The position numbers were made by a program, and so were the translations under genes. A stretch of 64,000 nt of DNA from Rhizobium sp. BK251 (GTDB lineage: Bacteria; Pseudomonadota; Alphaproteobacteria; Rhizobiales; Rhizobiaceae), in contig NZ_SLUQ01000001.1 in assembly GCF_004345245.1 (NCBI RefSeq), positions 744,001 through 808,000 of the forward strand, in the 5' to 3' direction. The notes below the pieces were generated by a model. The model was not told the origin of the DNA. It made no database searches and was given only the letters and a program-made list of their open reading frames with translations. Position 1 is the first letter of the stretch. Each line of letters begins with the position of its first letter. Shown here one piece after another: positions 26,597 to 35,550 of the stretch.

Positions 26597-27889
26597 TCAC
26601 GCCGTCCACTGTGCTATGTCGTCGCGCTCCCCGATCAGCGCGAGGCCGTGGGCGATCGAGAGGAGTTCGCCGCCGCTTTCGATACGGCTCGACTCGAAAC
26701 GCCTCGTGAAGATGCGACGCACCGCGGGTACGAACGACGTGCCGCCTGTCAGGAATATCTTGTCGATTTCACCCGGGGCAGTCCCGGTCGATGTCAGGAT
26801 CTCGTCGAGCGCGCCTTCGATGCGCGCGAGGTCGTCGGCTATCCAGCTTTCGAAATCGGCGCGACGAACCGTTCGCCGGCCTGCTGCTCCGAGCGGCGGA
26901 AAGTTGAACTCTGCCTCCTCGCTGGAAGATAGTGCCATCTTCGTCGCCGAAATCGCCTGATAGAGTGGATAGCCTTCGTCGTGATCGACGAGGTCCACGA
27001 ATTTCTCAAGCTTGTCCGGGTCCAGGCTGGTCCGCACCAGCTTTTTCAGTTCGGTGAATTCGCGCGAGGTCTTGAAGATCGAGAGCTGGTTCCAGCGGCC
27101 AAAGCTCGCGTAATAGCTCGAAGGCACTTCCAGCACTTTGTCGAAGCTCTTGAAATAGCTGCCCTTGCCGATCTGAGGCGCCACGATGTTGTCGATCATG
27201 CGGTAGTCGAAATGATCACCGGCAACGCCAACACCTGAATGGCCGATCGGTGTGGCGGTGAGCTTGCCGGCACTGGTCTCGAAACGGATGAGGGAATAGT
27301 CGGTCGTGCCGCCGCCGAAGTCGGCAACGAGTACGGTCGCATCGGACTTCAGCGTCTGGGCGAAATAGAAGGCGGCGGCCACCGGCTCGTAGACATAGTG
27401 TATCTCCGCAAAGCCGAGGCGGGAGAGTGCCGCATTGTAGCGCTCGGTCGCGAGTGCAGGATCGGGGTTGGCTCCGGCGAAATGCACGGGGCGGCCGGCG
27501 ACGATCCGGCGTGTCTCGGACGGCCAGGCTTCACCCGCGTAGGTCCGCAGCCGCCGCACGAAGATCTCCATCAGATCTTCAAAATTGTGGCGCTTTGCAA
27601 AGATCAGCGTTCCCTGAAAGAGGGCGCTCGCCGCAAAGGTCTTGATGGATTGGAGGAAACGGCAGTCACCGGGATTGTCGATGAACTGGCGGATCGCGGC
27701 CTGGCCGGCCTCCACCTTCAGCGCCGAGGCGCCGAGGACCGGATCCTTCATGAAGGAGAGCGCGGTGCGCATCGTGTCGGTCACGCCGGCACTGCTGGTG
27801 AAAGACATGGAATGCGTGGCGGCGCCGCCGTCGGCCAACGCCAGAACAGTATTCGTCGTGCCAAAATCAAGCCCGAGCGCCCGTGCCAT
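26597..27889 (-). CDS. Hsp70-family protein, YegD-like
   Basis: The product is 430 residues. It has the actin/Hsp70 ATPase motifs: LGLDFGTTNTVLA (phosphate 1, residues 5-17), VLVADFGGGTTDYS (phosphate 2) and IFLTGGTSFVPAVRR (adenosine). It ends soon after the ATPase domain, so a DnaK-type peptide-binding domain and lid are missing, as in YegD. Start ATG 27889 has an AAAGGAGCACGGC ribosome-binding site. Function is unknown; a nucleotide-dependent chaperone-like switch is likely. It is on the same strand as the uracil-DNA glycosylase, 76 bases upstream. Confidence 0.88.
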   Translation of the reverse strand: MARALGLDFGTTNTVLALADGGAATHSMSFTSSAGVTDTMRTALSFMKDPVLGASALKVEAGQAAIRQFIDNPGDCRFLQSIKTFAASALFQGTLIFAKRHNFEDLMEIFVRRLRTYAGEAWPSETRRIVAGRPVHFAGANPDPALATERYNAALSRLGFAEIHYVYEPVAAAFYFAQTLKSDATVLVADFGGGTTDYSLIRFETSAGKLTATPIGHSGVGVAGDHFDYRMIDNIVAPQIGKGSYFKSFDKVLEVPSSYYASFGRWNQLSIFKTSREFTELKKLVRTSLDPDKLEKFVDLVDHDEGYPLYQAISATKMALSSSEEAEFNFPPLGAAGRRTVRRADFESWIADDLARIEGALDEILTSTGTAPGEIDKIFLTGGTSFVPAVRRIFTRRFESSRIESGGELLSIAHGLALIGERDDIAQWTA

Positions 27890-28036
27890 GCCGTGCTCCT
27901 TTGAATACACTGAAGGTAGTTGAACCGCGGGGCGCTGCGCCCCCAAACGCGAAAAGGCGCTCAACCGCGCGCGCCCCGAGTTTTTTGAGAGCGCGCGTGA
28001 TGGCACAGGGCCGGCGGAATGGCAACCCCGCAGCCC

Positions 28037-28927
28037 TTAGTTTTCGGCCGGTTGCGGCATCTGTGCCGCCATGTCGAGCAGCCAGTTGCGGAACATCTGC
28101 ATGGCAGGGGTGATCGAGCGGGATTTGAGCCGCGTCAGCCAATAGCTTCCCTTGGAAATATGGATCGGGAAGGGTTGGACAAGTGCGCCGGCCGCAAGCT
28201 GGCGGGAGAACATCAGCGGAGGGGCAAGCGCGATGCCGGCGCCCTGCAGCGCGGCCTCGACCATCAATACGGAGGAATCGAAGACGAGGCCGCGGATCGG
28301 TGGCGGAAGAACGCCCGCGGTCTCGAACCATCTCGGCCATTCGTCGGCGCGATAGGAGCGCAGAAGCGTCTGGTGGGCAACGTCGCCCAAGGACTTGAGC
28401 TGCCGCGCGATTGAGGGAATGCAGAGCACGGAGAGAGGCGCTTCGAACAGCGCGTCTGCCTCGATGTCGTGCCACGCGCCATTGCCGAACTTGATCGTAT
28501 AGTCGAGCCCCTCGGCGGCGATGTCGACGCGATTGTTGTTCGTGGAAAGCCTGAGGTCCACGAACGGATGTCTTTCTTGAAAGTCCTGAAGCCGCGGCAG
28601 GAGCCAGCCGACCGCGAGCGTGCCGACGGCCCCGAGCTTCAGGACCTCGCGCACATGACCGCCCTCGAAGCGCTCCAGCATGTCCGCCATGCGGTCGAAG
28701 GCCTCCTGAAGCGATGGCAGGAGAGCGAGCCCCTCTTCGGTGATCATCAGTCCACGCGGCAGGCGGCGGAATAGGGTTACGCCGAGCCGCTGCTCGAGGA
28801 GCTTCACCTGATGGCTGACGGCAGCCTGCGTAACGCAGAGTTCGATCGCCGCACACGTGAAGGAGAGGTGTCGTGCAGCGGCCTCGAAGGCGCGCAATGC
28901 ATTCAGTGGCAAATAAGGTCGAACCAT
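28037..28927 (-). CDS. ampR: LysR-family regulator, AmpR type
   Basis: The product is 296 residues. The N-terminal helix-turn-helix region closely matches AmpR (LPLNALRAFEAAARHLSF, then VTQAAVSHQVKLLEQ). It is followed by a LysR effector-binding domain (about 90-290). AmpR senses cell-wall muropeptides and controls a divergent beta-lactamase gene. That is the arrangement here: the next gene on the plus strand encodes a class D enzyme, and the 104-base gap holds a TTG-N11-CAA LysR-type site. Classic AmpR controls class C or A enzymes, so the pairing with class D is less usual. Confidence 0.82.
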   Translation of the reverse strand: MVRPYLPLNALRAFEAAARHLSFTCAAIELCVTQAAVSHQVKLLEQRLGVTLFRRLPRGLMITEEGLALLPSLQEAFDRMADMLERFEGGHVREVLKLGAVGTLAVGWLLPRLQDFQERHPFVDLRLSTNNNRVDIAAEGLDYTIKFGNGAWHDIEADALFEAPLSVLCIPSIARQLKSLGDVAHQTLLRSYRADEWPRWFETAGVLPPPIRGLVFDSSVLMVEAALQGAGIALAPPLMFSRQLAAGALVQPFPIHISKGSYWLTRLKSRSITPAMQMFRNWLLDMAAQMPQPAEN

Positions 28928-28972
28928 TGATATGGCCTAGTTTAATTTATGCCTGACCGCAGATATCATCGT

Positions 28973-28989
28973 TTGATTGGGGCTGACAA
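28973..28989. promoter_or_regulatory. Candidate LysR/AmpR operator (TTG-N11-CAA)
   Basis: A dyad TTG-N11-CAA lies between the divergent ampR-like gene (start 28927) and the beta-lactamase gene (start 29032). LysR regulators bind T-N11-A sites in such divergent gaps. This is the only site of that form I noticed there; the assignment is by pattern and position. Confidence 0.5.
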
Positions 28990-29031
28990 GCCGACCTAGA
29001 AAAGCCACGTCGAACCATTCGGAGGACATCG

Positions 29032-29856
29032 ATGGCTTTCAAAAATCCCTTTATTTTAGCCTTTTCTCTAGCAATATCAGCTTTCCTCGTTGACAGCGCG
29101 CCGCTCAGCGCAGCCGAGCCGATCCGCTGCACCGTCATCATCGACGAGGATACCGGCGAGACGCTCTACCGCCAGGGCAGCTGTGACCAGGCCTTCTACC
29201 CTCAATCGACCTTCAAGCTGCCTTTGGCCATGATGGGCTTTGACGCCGGCGTCCTTGTCGACGCCGAGAACCCGCGCTGGAAGTACCAGGCAAAGTTCAA
29301 GGGGCCGGAGAGGGTGCGCAAGGACACCGATCCGCTCATCTGGGAAAAGGACTCCATCGTCTGGTATTCGCAGGAGCTTACCCGCAAGCTCGGCAAGCGC
29401 GTCTTTGCCGACTACGTCCAGCGCTTCGGCTATGGCAACCGCGATGTTTCCGGTGGCCCGGGCAACACGGACGGGCTTACTGAATCCTGGCTGATGTCCT
29501 CGCTCAAGATATCGCCGGATGAGCAGGTCAGGTTCATCCGACGCTTCCTGACGGGCGGCCTGCCGATTTCCGACCATGCGGCCGACATGACGCTAGCGAT
29601 CATTCCGCATTTCGAGGCGTGCGATGGCTGGAACATCCAGGGCAAGACCGGCGCAGGCTGGCTGCGCGACAAGGCGGGCAAGACGGACTACGACCGGCCT
29701 CTCGGCTGGTTCGTCGGCTGGGCGACGAAGGGCGAGCACCGCGTCATCTTCGCGAGGCTGCTGGTCGATACAAAGCGCTATCCCGACGACCCGATCAGCT
29801 ACGTGGTGCGCGACTCCCTGATCGACGACTTCCCGAAACTGGCCGAAGGGTTCTGA
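29032..29856 (+). CDS. Class D (OXA-type) beta-lactamase
   Basis: The product is 274 residues with an N-terminal signal peptide ending near LSAA (about 27). The class D motifs are present and in order: STFK at 59-62 (nucleophile Ser59, Lys62), SIV at 108-110, YGN at 134-136, Trp153 and KTG at 205-207. The enzyme should hydrolyse beta-lactams in the periplasm through an acyl-Ser intermediate with a carboxylated lysine. It is divergent from an AmpR-type regulator, which suggests inducible expression. It is distinct from the familiar clinical OXA sequences as far as I can tell. A hairpin follows the stop. Confidence 0.92.
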   Translation: MAFKNPFILAFSLAISAFLVDSAPLSAAEPIRCTVIIDEDTGETLYRQGSCDQAFYPQSTFKLPLAMMGFDAGVLVDAENPRWKYQAKFKGPERVRKDTDPLIWEKDSIVWYSQELTRKLGKRVFADYVQRFGYGNRDVSGGPGNTDGLTESWLMSSLKISPDEQVRFIRRFLTGGLPISDHAADMTLAIIPHFEACDGWNIQGKTGAGWLRDKAGKTDYDRPLGWFVGWATKGEHRVIFARLLVDTKRYPDDPISYVVRDSLIDDFPKLAEGF

Positions 29857-29877
29857 TCGTCCCATTCGTGGCCTTGG

Positions 29878-29899
29878 GCGACCTCCCTGCGGAGGTCGC
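29878..29899. terminator. Bidirectional hairpin between beta-lactamase and RND genes
   Basis: A perfect nine-base stem (GCGACCTCC/GGAGGTCGC, four-base loop) lies between the convergent beta-lactamase and RND pump genes. There is no long T-tract on either side, so it may slow rather than fully end transcription. Confidence 0.5.
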
Positions 29900-29921
29900 T
29901 CATCGGGATTGCTGCCGCATC

Positions 29922-32900
29922 CTATTCGGCGGCGATCGCAGTCGGGATATCCTCCTCCTGCTTCGCCTTCCGCTTGGCGAGCAGGCGATGCAGGAAGCGG
30001 CCGAGGCGATCCATCTCCACGAAGATGACGGGTGTGATGAAGAGCGTCAGTGCCTGCGAGACGATAAGGCCGCCGACGACAGCCACGCCGAGCGGCTGGC
30101 GAAGCTCAGAGCTTGCCCCCGTGCCAAGCGCGATCGGCAGGGCGCCGAGCAGGGCGCAGAAGGTCGTCATCATGATCGGCCGGAAACGCCTCACGCAGGC
30201 CTCATGGATTGCTGCAGAAGCACTCGTACTCGTCGTGCGCATTGTATCGACTGCCACGTCGATCATCATGATCGCGTTCTTCTTCACGATGCCGATCAGC
30301 ATCAGCAGGCCGATGAGAGCGATGATCGAAAGGTCGAAACCGAAGAGCTTGAGTGCCAGCAGTGCCCCGAACGCCGCCGCCGGCAGGCCCGAGAGGATGG
30401 TCAACGGATGGATGAAGCTCTCATAGAGGACGCCGAGGACCACATAGATCGTCAAGACCGCAGCAAGGATGAGCATCCCTTCATTGCCCTGCGACTGCTG
30501 GAAGATCGCGGCCGTGCCGCCATAGGAGGTGAAGACATCGTTCGGCATCTGCAGTTGCGACTTGATGCCGTCGATCGCCGCAGTCGCGTCGCCGAGCGCG
30601 ACACCCGACGGCAGGTTGAACGAGATCGTCGTCGAAACGAGCTGGCCCGTCTGGTTGATCGTAACCGGCGCCGTCCTGCGCTCCACCTGGGCGAAGTTCG
30701 ACAGCGGCACAAGGCTGCCATTGCTTGAAAGGACGCGCACGTCTTTCAGCATCTGGTCGTTCCAGGGCTTGGTGTTGTCGAACTCTGTGATGACGTCGTA
30801 GCTGTCGCCGGTCGACTGGATCTGCGCGGCGGTGTAGCCGCCAAAGGCCATCTCCAGCGTCTTGCGCAGCTCGTCGTCGGTAATGCCGTAGTTCGCGGCC
30901 TTTTCCGGATCGACCTTGATGTTCGCTTCGATTGCCGCGTTCTGCGCGTCGGAGGTCACGTCGGTGAAGTGCTGCCGGTCGCCGCGCATCGCGTCTTCGA
31001 TCTTGCCGGCCCACTCGTTCGTACGGGCCGCATCGAGCGCCTGCACGACGAGCTGATACTGGCTTGCCGTGTTTCGGCCACCGAAGCGCAGGCTTTGCTG
31101 CGGTGTAATAAATGTCTTGATGCCGGCGATCTTCGCGAGGCTCTGTCGCAATTGGCGCAGGGTCTGGGCAAGCGGCGGCCGGGCGTCACGATCCTTGAGC
31201 TCTACCCATATCGTACCGTTGTTGAGGGGGCTGCGGCCATTGCTGCCGATGATCGAGGTCACGTGGTTGACGGCGGGATTGGCCCTGACCGCAGTTGCTA
31301 CCTGGGTCTGCAGGTCGCGCATCGCTGAATAGGAGATGTCCTCGCGCGCCTGGGTGGAGATCGTCAATCGGCCGATATCCTCGGTCGGGAAGAAGCTGGA
31401 AGGCAACGTCTCGAAAAGATAGATGGATGACCCGACCGAGGCGAAGAAGAGCGCCAGGATGGTGAAGCGATGCCGCAGACACCACCCGACGGCGCGGTCA
31501 TATCCTGTCAGCGTCCGGCTAAAGCCGGCGTCGAACACGCGCACCATCAGCCCGGGATTGTTCGTGGCGCCGGATAGCCGTGAACCGAGCATCGGCGTGA
31601 CGGTCAGCGAGACGATCGCCGACGCCACGATGGCAAGCGTGACGACCATTCCGAACTCGTTGAACAGGCGCCCGACGACGCCGCCCATGAGCAGGATGGG
31701 AATGAAGACGGCAACCAGCGAGACCGACATTGAGACGATGGTGTAGCTGACCTCCGAGGCACCCTTGATGGCAGCCTCCCGTACCGGCATGCCGTGCTCG
31801 ACATGCCGCATGATGTTTTCCAGCATCACGATCGCATCGTCGACCACGAGGCCCACGGAAAGCGTCAATCCGAGCAGCGAGATGTTGTCGATACTGTAGC
31901 CGAGCACATACATCGCGCCGAAGGTGGTGATCAGCGAGAGCGGCACGGCAAGGCCGGGAATGACGGTCGCGGCAAGCTGGCCGGTGAAGAGATAGATGAC
32001 GAGTACGACAAGGCCGATCGTCAGCATCAGCGTGAATTTCACGTCGGCAATCGAATCGCGGATCGCGGTCGAGGAATCGTTCATCACGTTGATGGAGACG
32101 GACGGCGGCAGCTCCGCCGAAAGCGCTGGCAGCTTGGCGTTGATCGCGTCGACCACGTCCACCGTGTTTGCATCGGGCTGGCGCTGCACGGCCAGGATGA
32201 TCGCCTGCTTGTCGTCGTACCAGCTTCCGGCGTCGAGGTTTTCAACGCTGTCCTGGACTTCGGCAACGTCGCCGAGATGGATCGGTGCTCCGTTCGGCGA
32301 GGCGATGACCAGCGATTTGAACTGGTCTGCATTGGTGCGCTGGGTGTCGGCGTTGATCGTCAGCCGCTGGCTGCTGTTTTCGAGCGAACCGACCGGTGTC
32401 TGGCTGTTGGCGTTCGCGATCGCATCGGTCACGTTGTCGACGCCGAGATTGCGGGCCTGCAGCTTGGATGGGTCGACCTCGACGCGGACGGCATAGGTCT
32501 GCGCACCGAAGACCGAAACCTCCGCCACGCCGGGCAGGGTGGAAAGCGAAGGCGAAAGAATATCTTCGGCGATTTCATCGATCTTGCTGCGCGGCAGCGT
32601 ATCGCTTCTGACCGCAAGGAGCAGGATTGGCGCATCCGCCGGGTTCGACTTGCGATAGCTCGGCGGCGTCGTCATGTTGTCCGGCAACTGGCGTGTCGCA
32701 TGCGAAATCGCCGCCTGGACGTCGGCCGCCGCCGCATCGATGTCGCGATTGAGGTCGAACTGAAGAACGATGTTCGTGTTGCCCAGCGAATTCGTCGCGC
32801 TGATTTCGCTGATTCCGGGGATCGTCTCGAACTGCTTGATCAGCGGCGTGGAGACTGACGTCGCCATCGTCTGGGGCGAAGCACCCGTCAGTGCGGCGGA

Positions 32901-33038
32901 GACGTTGATGGTCGGAAAGTCGACCTGTGGCAGGGCGGCGACGGGGACGTAGCGGTAACCTGCCAGCCCCGCAAGGACGGCACCGATGGCAAGGAGGGTG
33001 GTGGCAACCGGGCGGCGGATACAGAACTGAGGAATCAT
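29922..33038 (-). CDS. RND multidrug efflux permease (HAE1/MdtB-like)
   Basis: The product is 1038 residues, standard for AcrB/MdtB-type pumps. It has an N-terminal helix after MIPQFCIRRPVATTLL, two large periplasmic loops and two sets of transmembrane helices. The proton-relay acidic pair is visible in GLVVDDAIVMLENI. The motif GYSIDNISLLGLTLS and the C-terminal helix block (LIGIVKKNAIMMIDVA) resemble MdtB/MdtC more than AcrB. It should export hydrophobic compounds as a trimer with the adaptor encoded just upstream, with which it overlaps by four bases. No outer-membrane factor gene lies nearby. Confidence 0.92.
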   Translation of the reverse strand: MIPQFCIRRPVATTLLAIGAVLAGLAGYRYVPVAALPQVDFPTINVSAALTGASPQTMATSVSTPLIKQFETIPGISEISATNSLGNTNIVLQFDLNRDIDAAAADVQAAISHATRQLPDNMTTPPSYRKSNPADAPILLLAVRSDTLPRSKIDEIAEDILSPSLSTLPGVAEVSVFGAQTYAVRVEVDPSKLQARNLGVDNVTDAIANANSQTPVGSLENSSQRLTINADTQRTNADQFKSLVIASPNGAPIHLGDVAEVQDSVENLDAGSWYDDKQAIILAVQRQPDANTVDVVDAINAKLPALSAELPPSVSINVMNDSSTAIRDSIADVKFTLMLTIGLVVLVIYLFTGQLAATVIPGLAVPLSLITTFGAMYVLGYSIDNISLLGLTLSVGLVVDDAIVMLENIMRHVEHGMPVREAAIKGASEVSYTIVSMSVSLVAVFIPILLMGGVVGRLFNEFGMVVTLAIVASAIVSLTVTPMLGSRLSGATNNPGLMVRVFDAGFSRTLTGYDRAVGWCLRHRFTILALFFASVGSSIYLFETLPSSFFPTEDIGRLTISTQAREDISYSAMRDLQTQVATAVRANPAVNHVTSIIGSNGRSPLNNGTIWVELKDRDARPPLAQTLRQLRQSLAKIAGIKTFITPQQSLRFGGRNTASQYQLVVQALDAARTNEWAGKIEDAMRGDRQHFTDVTSDAQNAAIEANIKVDPEKAANYGITDDELRKTLEMAFGGYTAAQIQSTGDSYDVITEFDNTKPWNDQMLKDVRVLSSNGSLVPLSNFAQVERRTAPVTINQTGQLVSTTISFNLPSGVALGDATAAIDGIKSQLQMPNDVFTSYGGTAAIFQQSQGNEGMLILAAVLTIYVVLGVLYESFIHPLTILSGLPAAAFGALLALKLFGFDLSIIALIGLLMLIGIVKKNAIMMIDVAVDTMRTTSTSASAAIHEACVRRFRPIMMTTFCALLGALPIALGTGASSELRQPLGVAVVGGLIVSQALTLFITPVIFVEMDRLGRFLHRLLAKRKAKQEEDIPTAIAAE

Positions 33039-34261
33039 TGCGCAACCCCCACCACGACGGGTTGGGGTGCTGCATCCGTGTTCGCCTGCTTGTCGGGGGA
33101 TGCGTCGTTGAATTCCTCGGTAACGGTCTGCCCGTCGATCAGCTGGACCTGGCCCTCGACGACCACATGCGCGCCCTCGGCGAGCCCTTCCGTGATCGCG
33201 CTGTCGTCACCGTTGGAGCGGGACACCTTCACCGGTGTTACATGGACTTTCTTGTCGCCGCCGACAGTGTAGACGAAGGGGCTATCCGCGCCGGGGCTGA
33301 TCGCGACCGTGGGTACGACGATATCCTTCCCGCTGCTTGCGAAATGGAGCGTGACATTGACCGACTGACCCGGCCAGAGGGCACCCGTCGGATTGTCGAA
33401 CTTGGCTTTCGCGAGAATCGTGCCTGAAGCCGGATCGACCGTGTTGTCGAAGAAGCTCAACTGCCCCCGGATCGTGGGAGCCTGGGCGATATCGGGCACT
33501 GCATCGACAGCGACTGCACCCGCATCGAAACCCGTCTTCAGCTGGCCGAGATAGGCTTCCGGCAGGTGGAACTTCACATAGATCGGATTGTATTTCTCGA
33601 TCGTGACGATTGCCGCTCCGGCGCTGACGAAGGCGCCGGGGCTGACGGCTATGTCGCCGAGCCGCCCATCGAACGGGGCGCGGATCTCGGTATGCTCGAG
33701 GACGACCTGGTCGGCCGCAAGGGCGGCCTTGTCACCATCGGCCGTCGCCGCGGCCGTATCCCTTGCCTCCTGGGCCTGATCGGCGGTCTGCTGCGTCCCG
33801 GCGTTGCGCTGGACGAGGTCCTCGGCGCGCTGCAGGGCGGTCTGCGCCTGCGCAAGCGTCGCCTGGTCGCGCACGAGCATCGCCTTGTCCTTGTCGACCG
33901 TGGCTTTTGCCGTTCGATCGTCCAACTTGGCGATGAGGTCTCCGGCCTTCACGGTGGCGCCGTCCGTCGCCGTGATGCTGATGACCAGACCCTGTTCCTG
34001 TGCGGCTATCGTCGTGTTGTCGTCCGCATCCGCCGCACCGGTCGCGGTGACATCCATGGCGAGCGGAGCGCGATTGGCCTCCACCGTCTTGACCATGACG
34101 GGGGCACCCCCGCCGCGCCGACGCTGGCCGCTATTTCCGTTGCCCTCTGTCTCGGCAGAGGCCTGTTTTACGAATTGTGAAACGAAAGGAAGGCGATCAC
34201 GCAGCTCCCACGCTGCGACCGCGACGATGACGATGCTCGCCAGGATCCAAAATTTCTTCAT
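33035..34261 (-). CDS. RND efflux periplasmic adaptor (MdtA-like)
   Basis: The product is 408 residues. An N-terminal membrane anchor at about 4-20 is followed by a linker and a biotinyl-lipoyl half (MDVTATGAADADDN). A coiled-coil hairpin follows (TVDKDKAMLVRDQATLAQAQ onward), then the second lipoyl half (IRAPFDGRLGDI). The beta-barrel and membrane-proximal domains complete the protein. This is the membrane-fusion adaptor of the pump encoded downstream, overlapping it by four bases. No repressor gene is adjacent, so regulation is not evident. Confidence 0.92.
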   Translation of the reverse strand: MKKFWILASIVIVAVAAWELRDRLPFVSQFVKQASAETEGNGNSGQRRRGGGAPVMVKTVEANRAPLAMDVTATGAADADDNTTIAAQEQGLVISITATDGATVKAGDLIAKLDDRTAKATVDKDKAMLVRDQATLAQAQTALQRAEDLVQRNAGTQQTADQAQEARDTAAATADGDKAALAADQVVLEHTEIRAPFDGRLGDIAVSPGAFVSAGAAIVTIEKYNPIYVKFHLPEAYLGQLKTGFDAGAVAVDAVPDIAQAPTIRGQLSFFDNTVDPASGTILAKAKFDNPTGALWPGQSVNVTLHFASSGKDIVVPTVAISPGADSPFVYTVGGDKKVHVTPVKVSRSNGDDSAITEGLAEGAHVVVEGQVQLIDGQTVTEEFNDASPDKQANTDAAPQPVVVGVAQ

Positions 34262-34499
34262 ATGAAAGACCGGTCAAACGGTTGCGCCCAAATTCACGCT
34301 TGATTGAACTGCCTCTATTGCGGCGCAAAAAAGACAGATTCCTGCCGGTGCATTCACTAAGGAGTTACAACGGGTTAAATCTTTGTAATGAAGTGCTTCA
34401 GAGCTCGCCTGAAGCGAGCAAAAACAACGCCTAGCGCCCCAGTAGCAGGGCACTGCGTCTGGTGACCGTCGAGCGAACCGAACTGCGGGTTGGCGCTTC

Positions 34500-35288
34500 T
34501 TACAGGGAGCGGGCAACCCCGCCGTCGCATCGAATCATCGAGCCCGTGATGAAGCTCGCAGGCGCGCTGCAGAGGAACGCGGCCGTTGCCGCGAATTCTT
34601 CGACGTTGCCATAGCGCCCTACAGGAATTCGCGCTCGCTTTTCTGCACGCACCTCTTCGAGACTTCGTCCGGTTCGCTTCGCGGTGGCGCCGTCGAGATC
34701 GTCGGTTCGGTCGGTGTGGATGGTGCCGGGCAGAAGCAGGTTCGAGGTGATCCCGCGCGCCGCGACTTCGGTCGCAAGCGTCTTCGACCATCCGGCAAGA
34801 GCGGCCCTTAGCGTGTTGGAAAGCGCGAGATTGGCGAGCGGCTCGACCACGCCGGAGGAGGCGACGGTCAATATGCGGCCCCAGCCTTGCTCCTTCATGC
34901 CCGGCAGCAGGGCATTCGTCAGCGATATAATGCTGAGCACCATCGACTGGAAGTAAGTCTCCAGCCTGACAGGCGTCATGTCCTCGCTGCCTCCGGGCGG
35001 CGGCCCACCGCTATTGTTGACGAGGATGTCGATGCCGCCGAGCTTCTCCTCGACCGCTGCCGTTGTCATTTCCACGAAGTTGTCTTCGGAAAGATCGGCC
35101 CAGATCCAATCCGCGCGTCCCTTTCCTTCGGCATTGATGGCCGCGCAGTTTGCCGCGAGCCGCTCACCGTTGCGCCCACAGAGGAGCACGTCGACGCCTT
35201 CACGGGCGAGAGCGACGGCTATCCCGTGTCCGAGACCGCGTGACGAAGCGAGAATGAGGGCGCGCTTGCCCTTGATGCCGAGATCCAT
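34500..35288 (-). CDS. Short-chain dehydrogenase/reductase lacking YxxxK
   Basis: The product is 262 residues with a classic Rossmann N-terminus (ASSRGLGHGI at 14-23, LVNNSGG near 89-95) and the late SDR motif FITGSMIRCDGG. The catalytic Ser is present near 144-145, but the expected Tyr-x-x-x-Lys is replaced: the segment reads LSNTLRAALAGW, placing Ser157 and Arg161 at the Tyr and Lys positions. An SN-x-LRA subgroup of SDR proteins is known with this substitution. Redox activity is therefore doubtful, and NAD(P) binding without catalysis is possible. It is transcribed alone. Confidence 0.85.
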   Translation of the reverse strand: MDLGIKGKRALILASSRGLGHGIAVALAREGVDVLLCGRNGERLAANCAAINAEGKGRADWIWADLSEDNFVEMTTAAVEEKLGGIDILVNNSGGPPPGGSEDMTPVRLETYFQSMVLSIISLTNALLPGMKEQGWGRILTVASSGVVEPLANLALSNTLRAALAGWSKTLATEVAARGITSNLLLPGTIHTDRTDDLDGATAKRTGRSLEEVRAEKRARIPVGRYGNVEEFAATAAFLCSAPASFITGSMIRCDGGVARSL

Positions 35289-35550
35289 GATGTACCCCTC
35301 GTATTCTTTTTCTTTGGCAGGCAGGTATGCCGCGATCCTTATATTGCCTCAGCCCACGATTTTGAAGAAGTGCAAAGCACCGATTTCATCGATGGGCAAC
35401 AACCGGGGCCAATTGACTGGGGAGAAATGCGATGCGGTGCAAATTGGAGGATCGGCTGTCGTTTCCCGGCTCGACAACCGGCGGCCATTTTGACAAGACA
35501 TAAGCAAAAATGGGGATTTGGCGGTGACGGCTGCCGTGCGGAGAAAGTGA

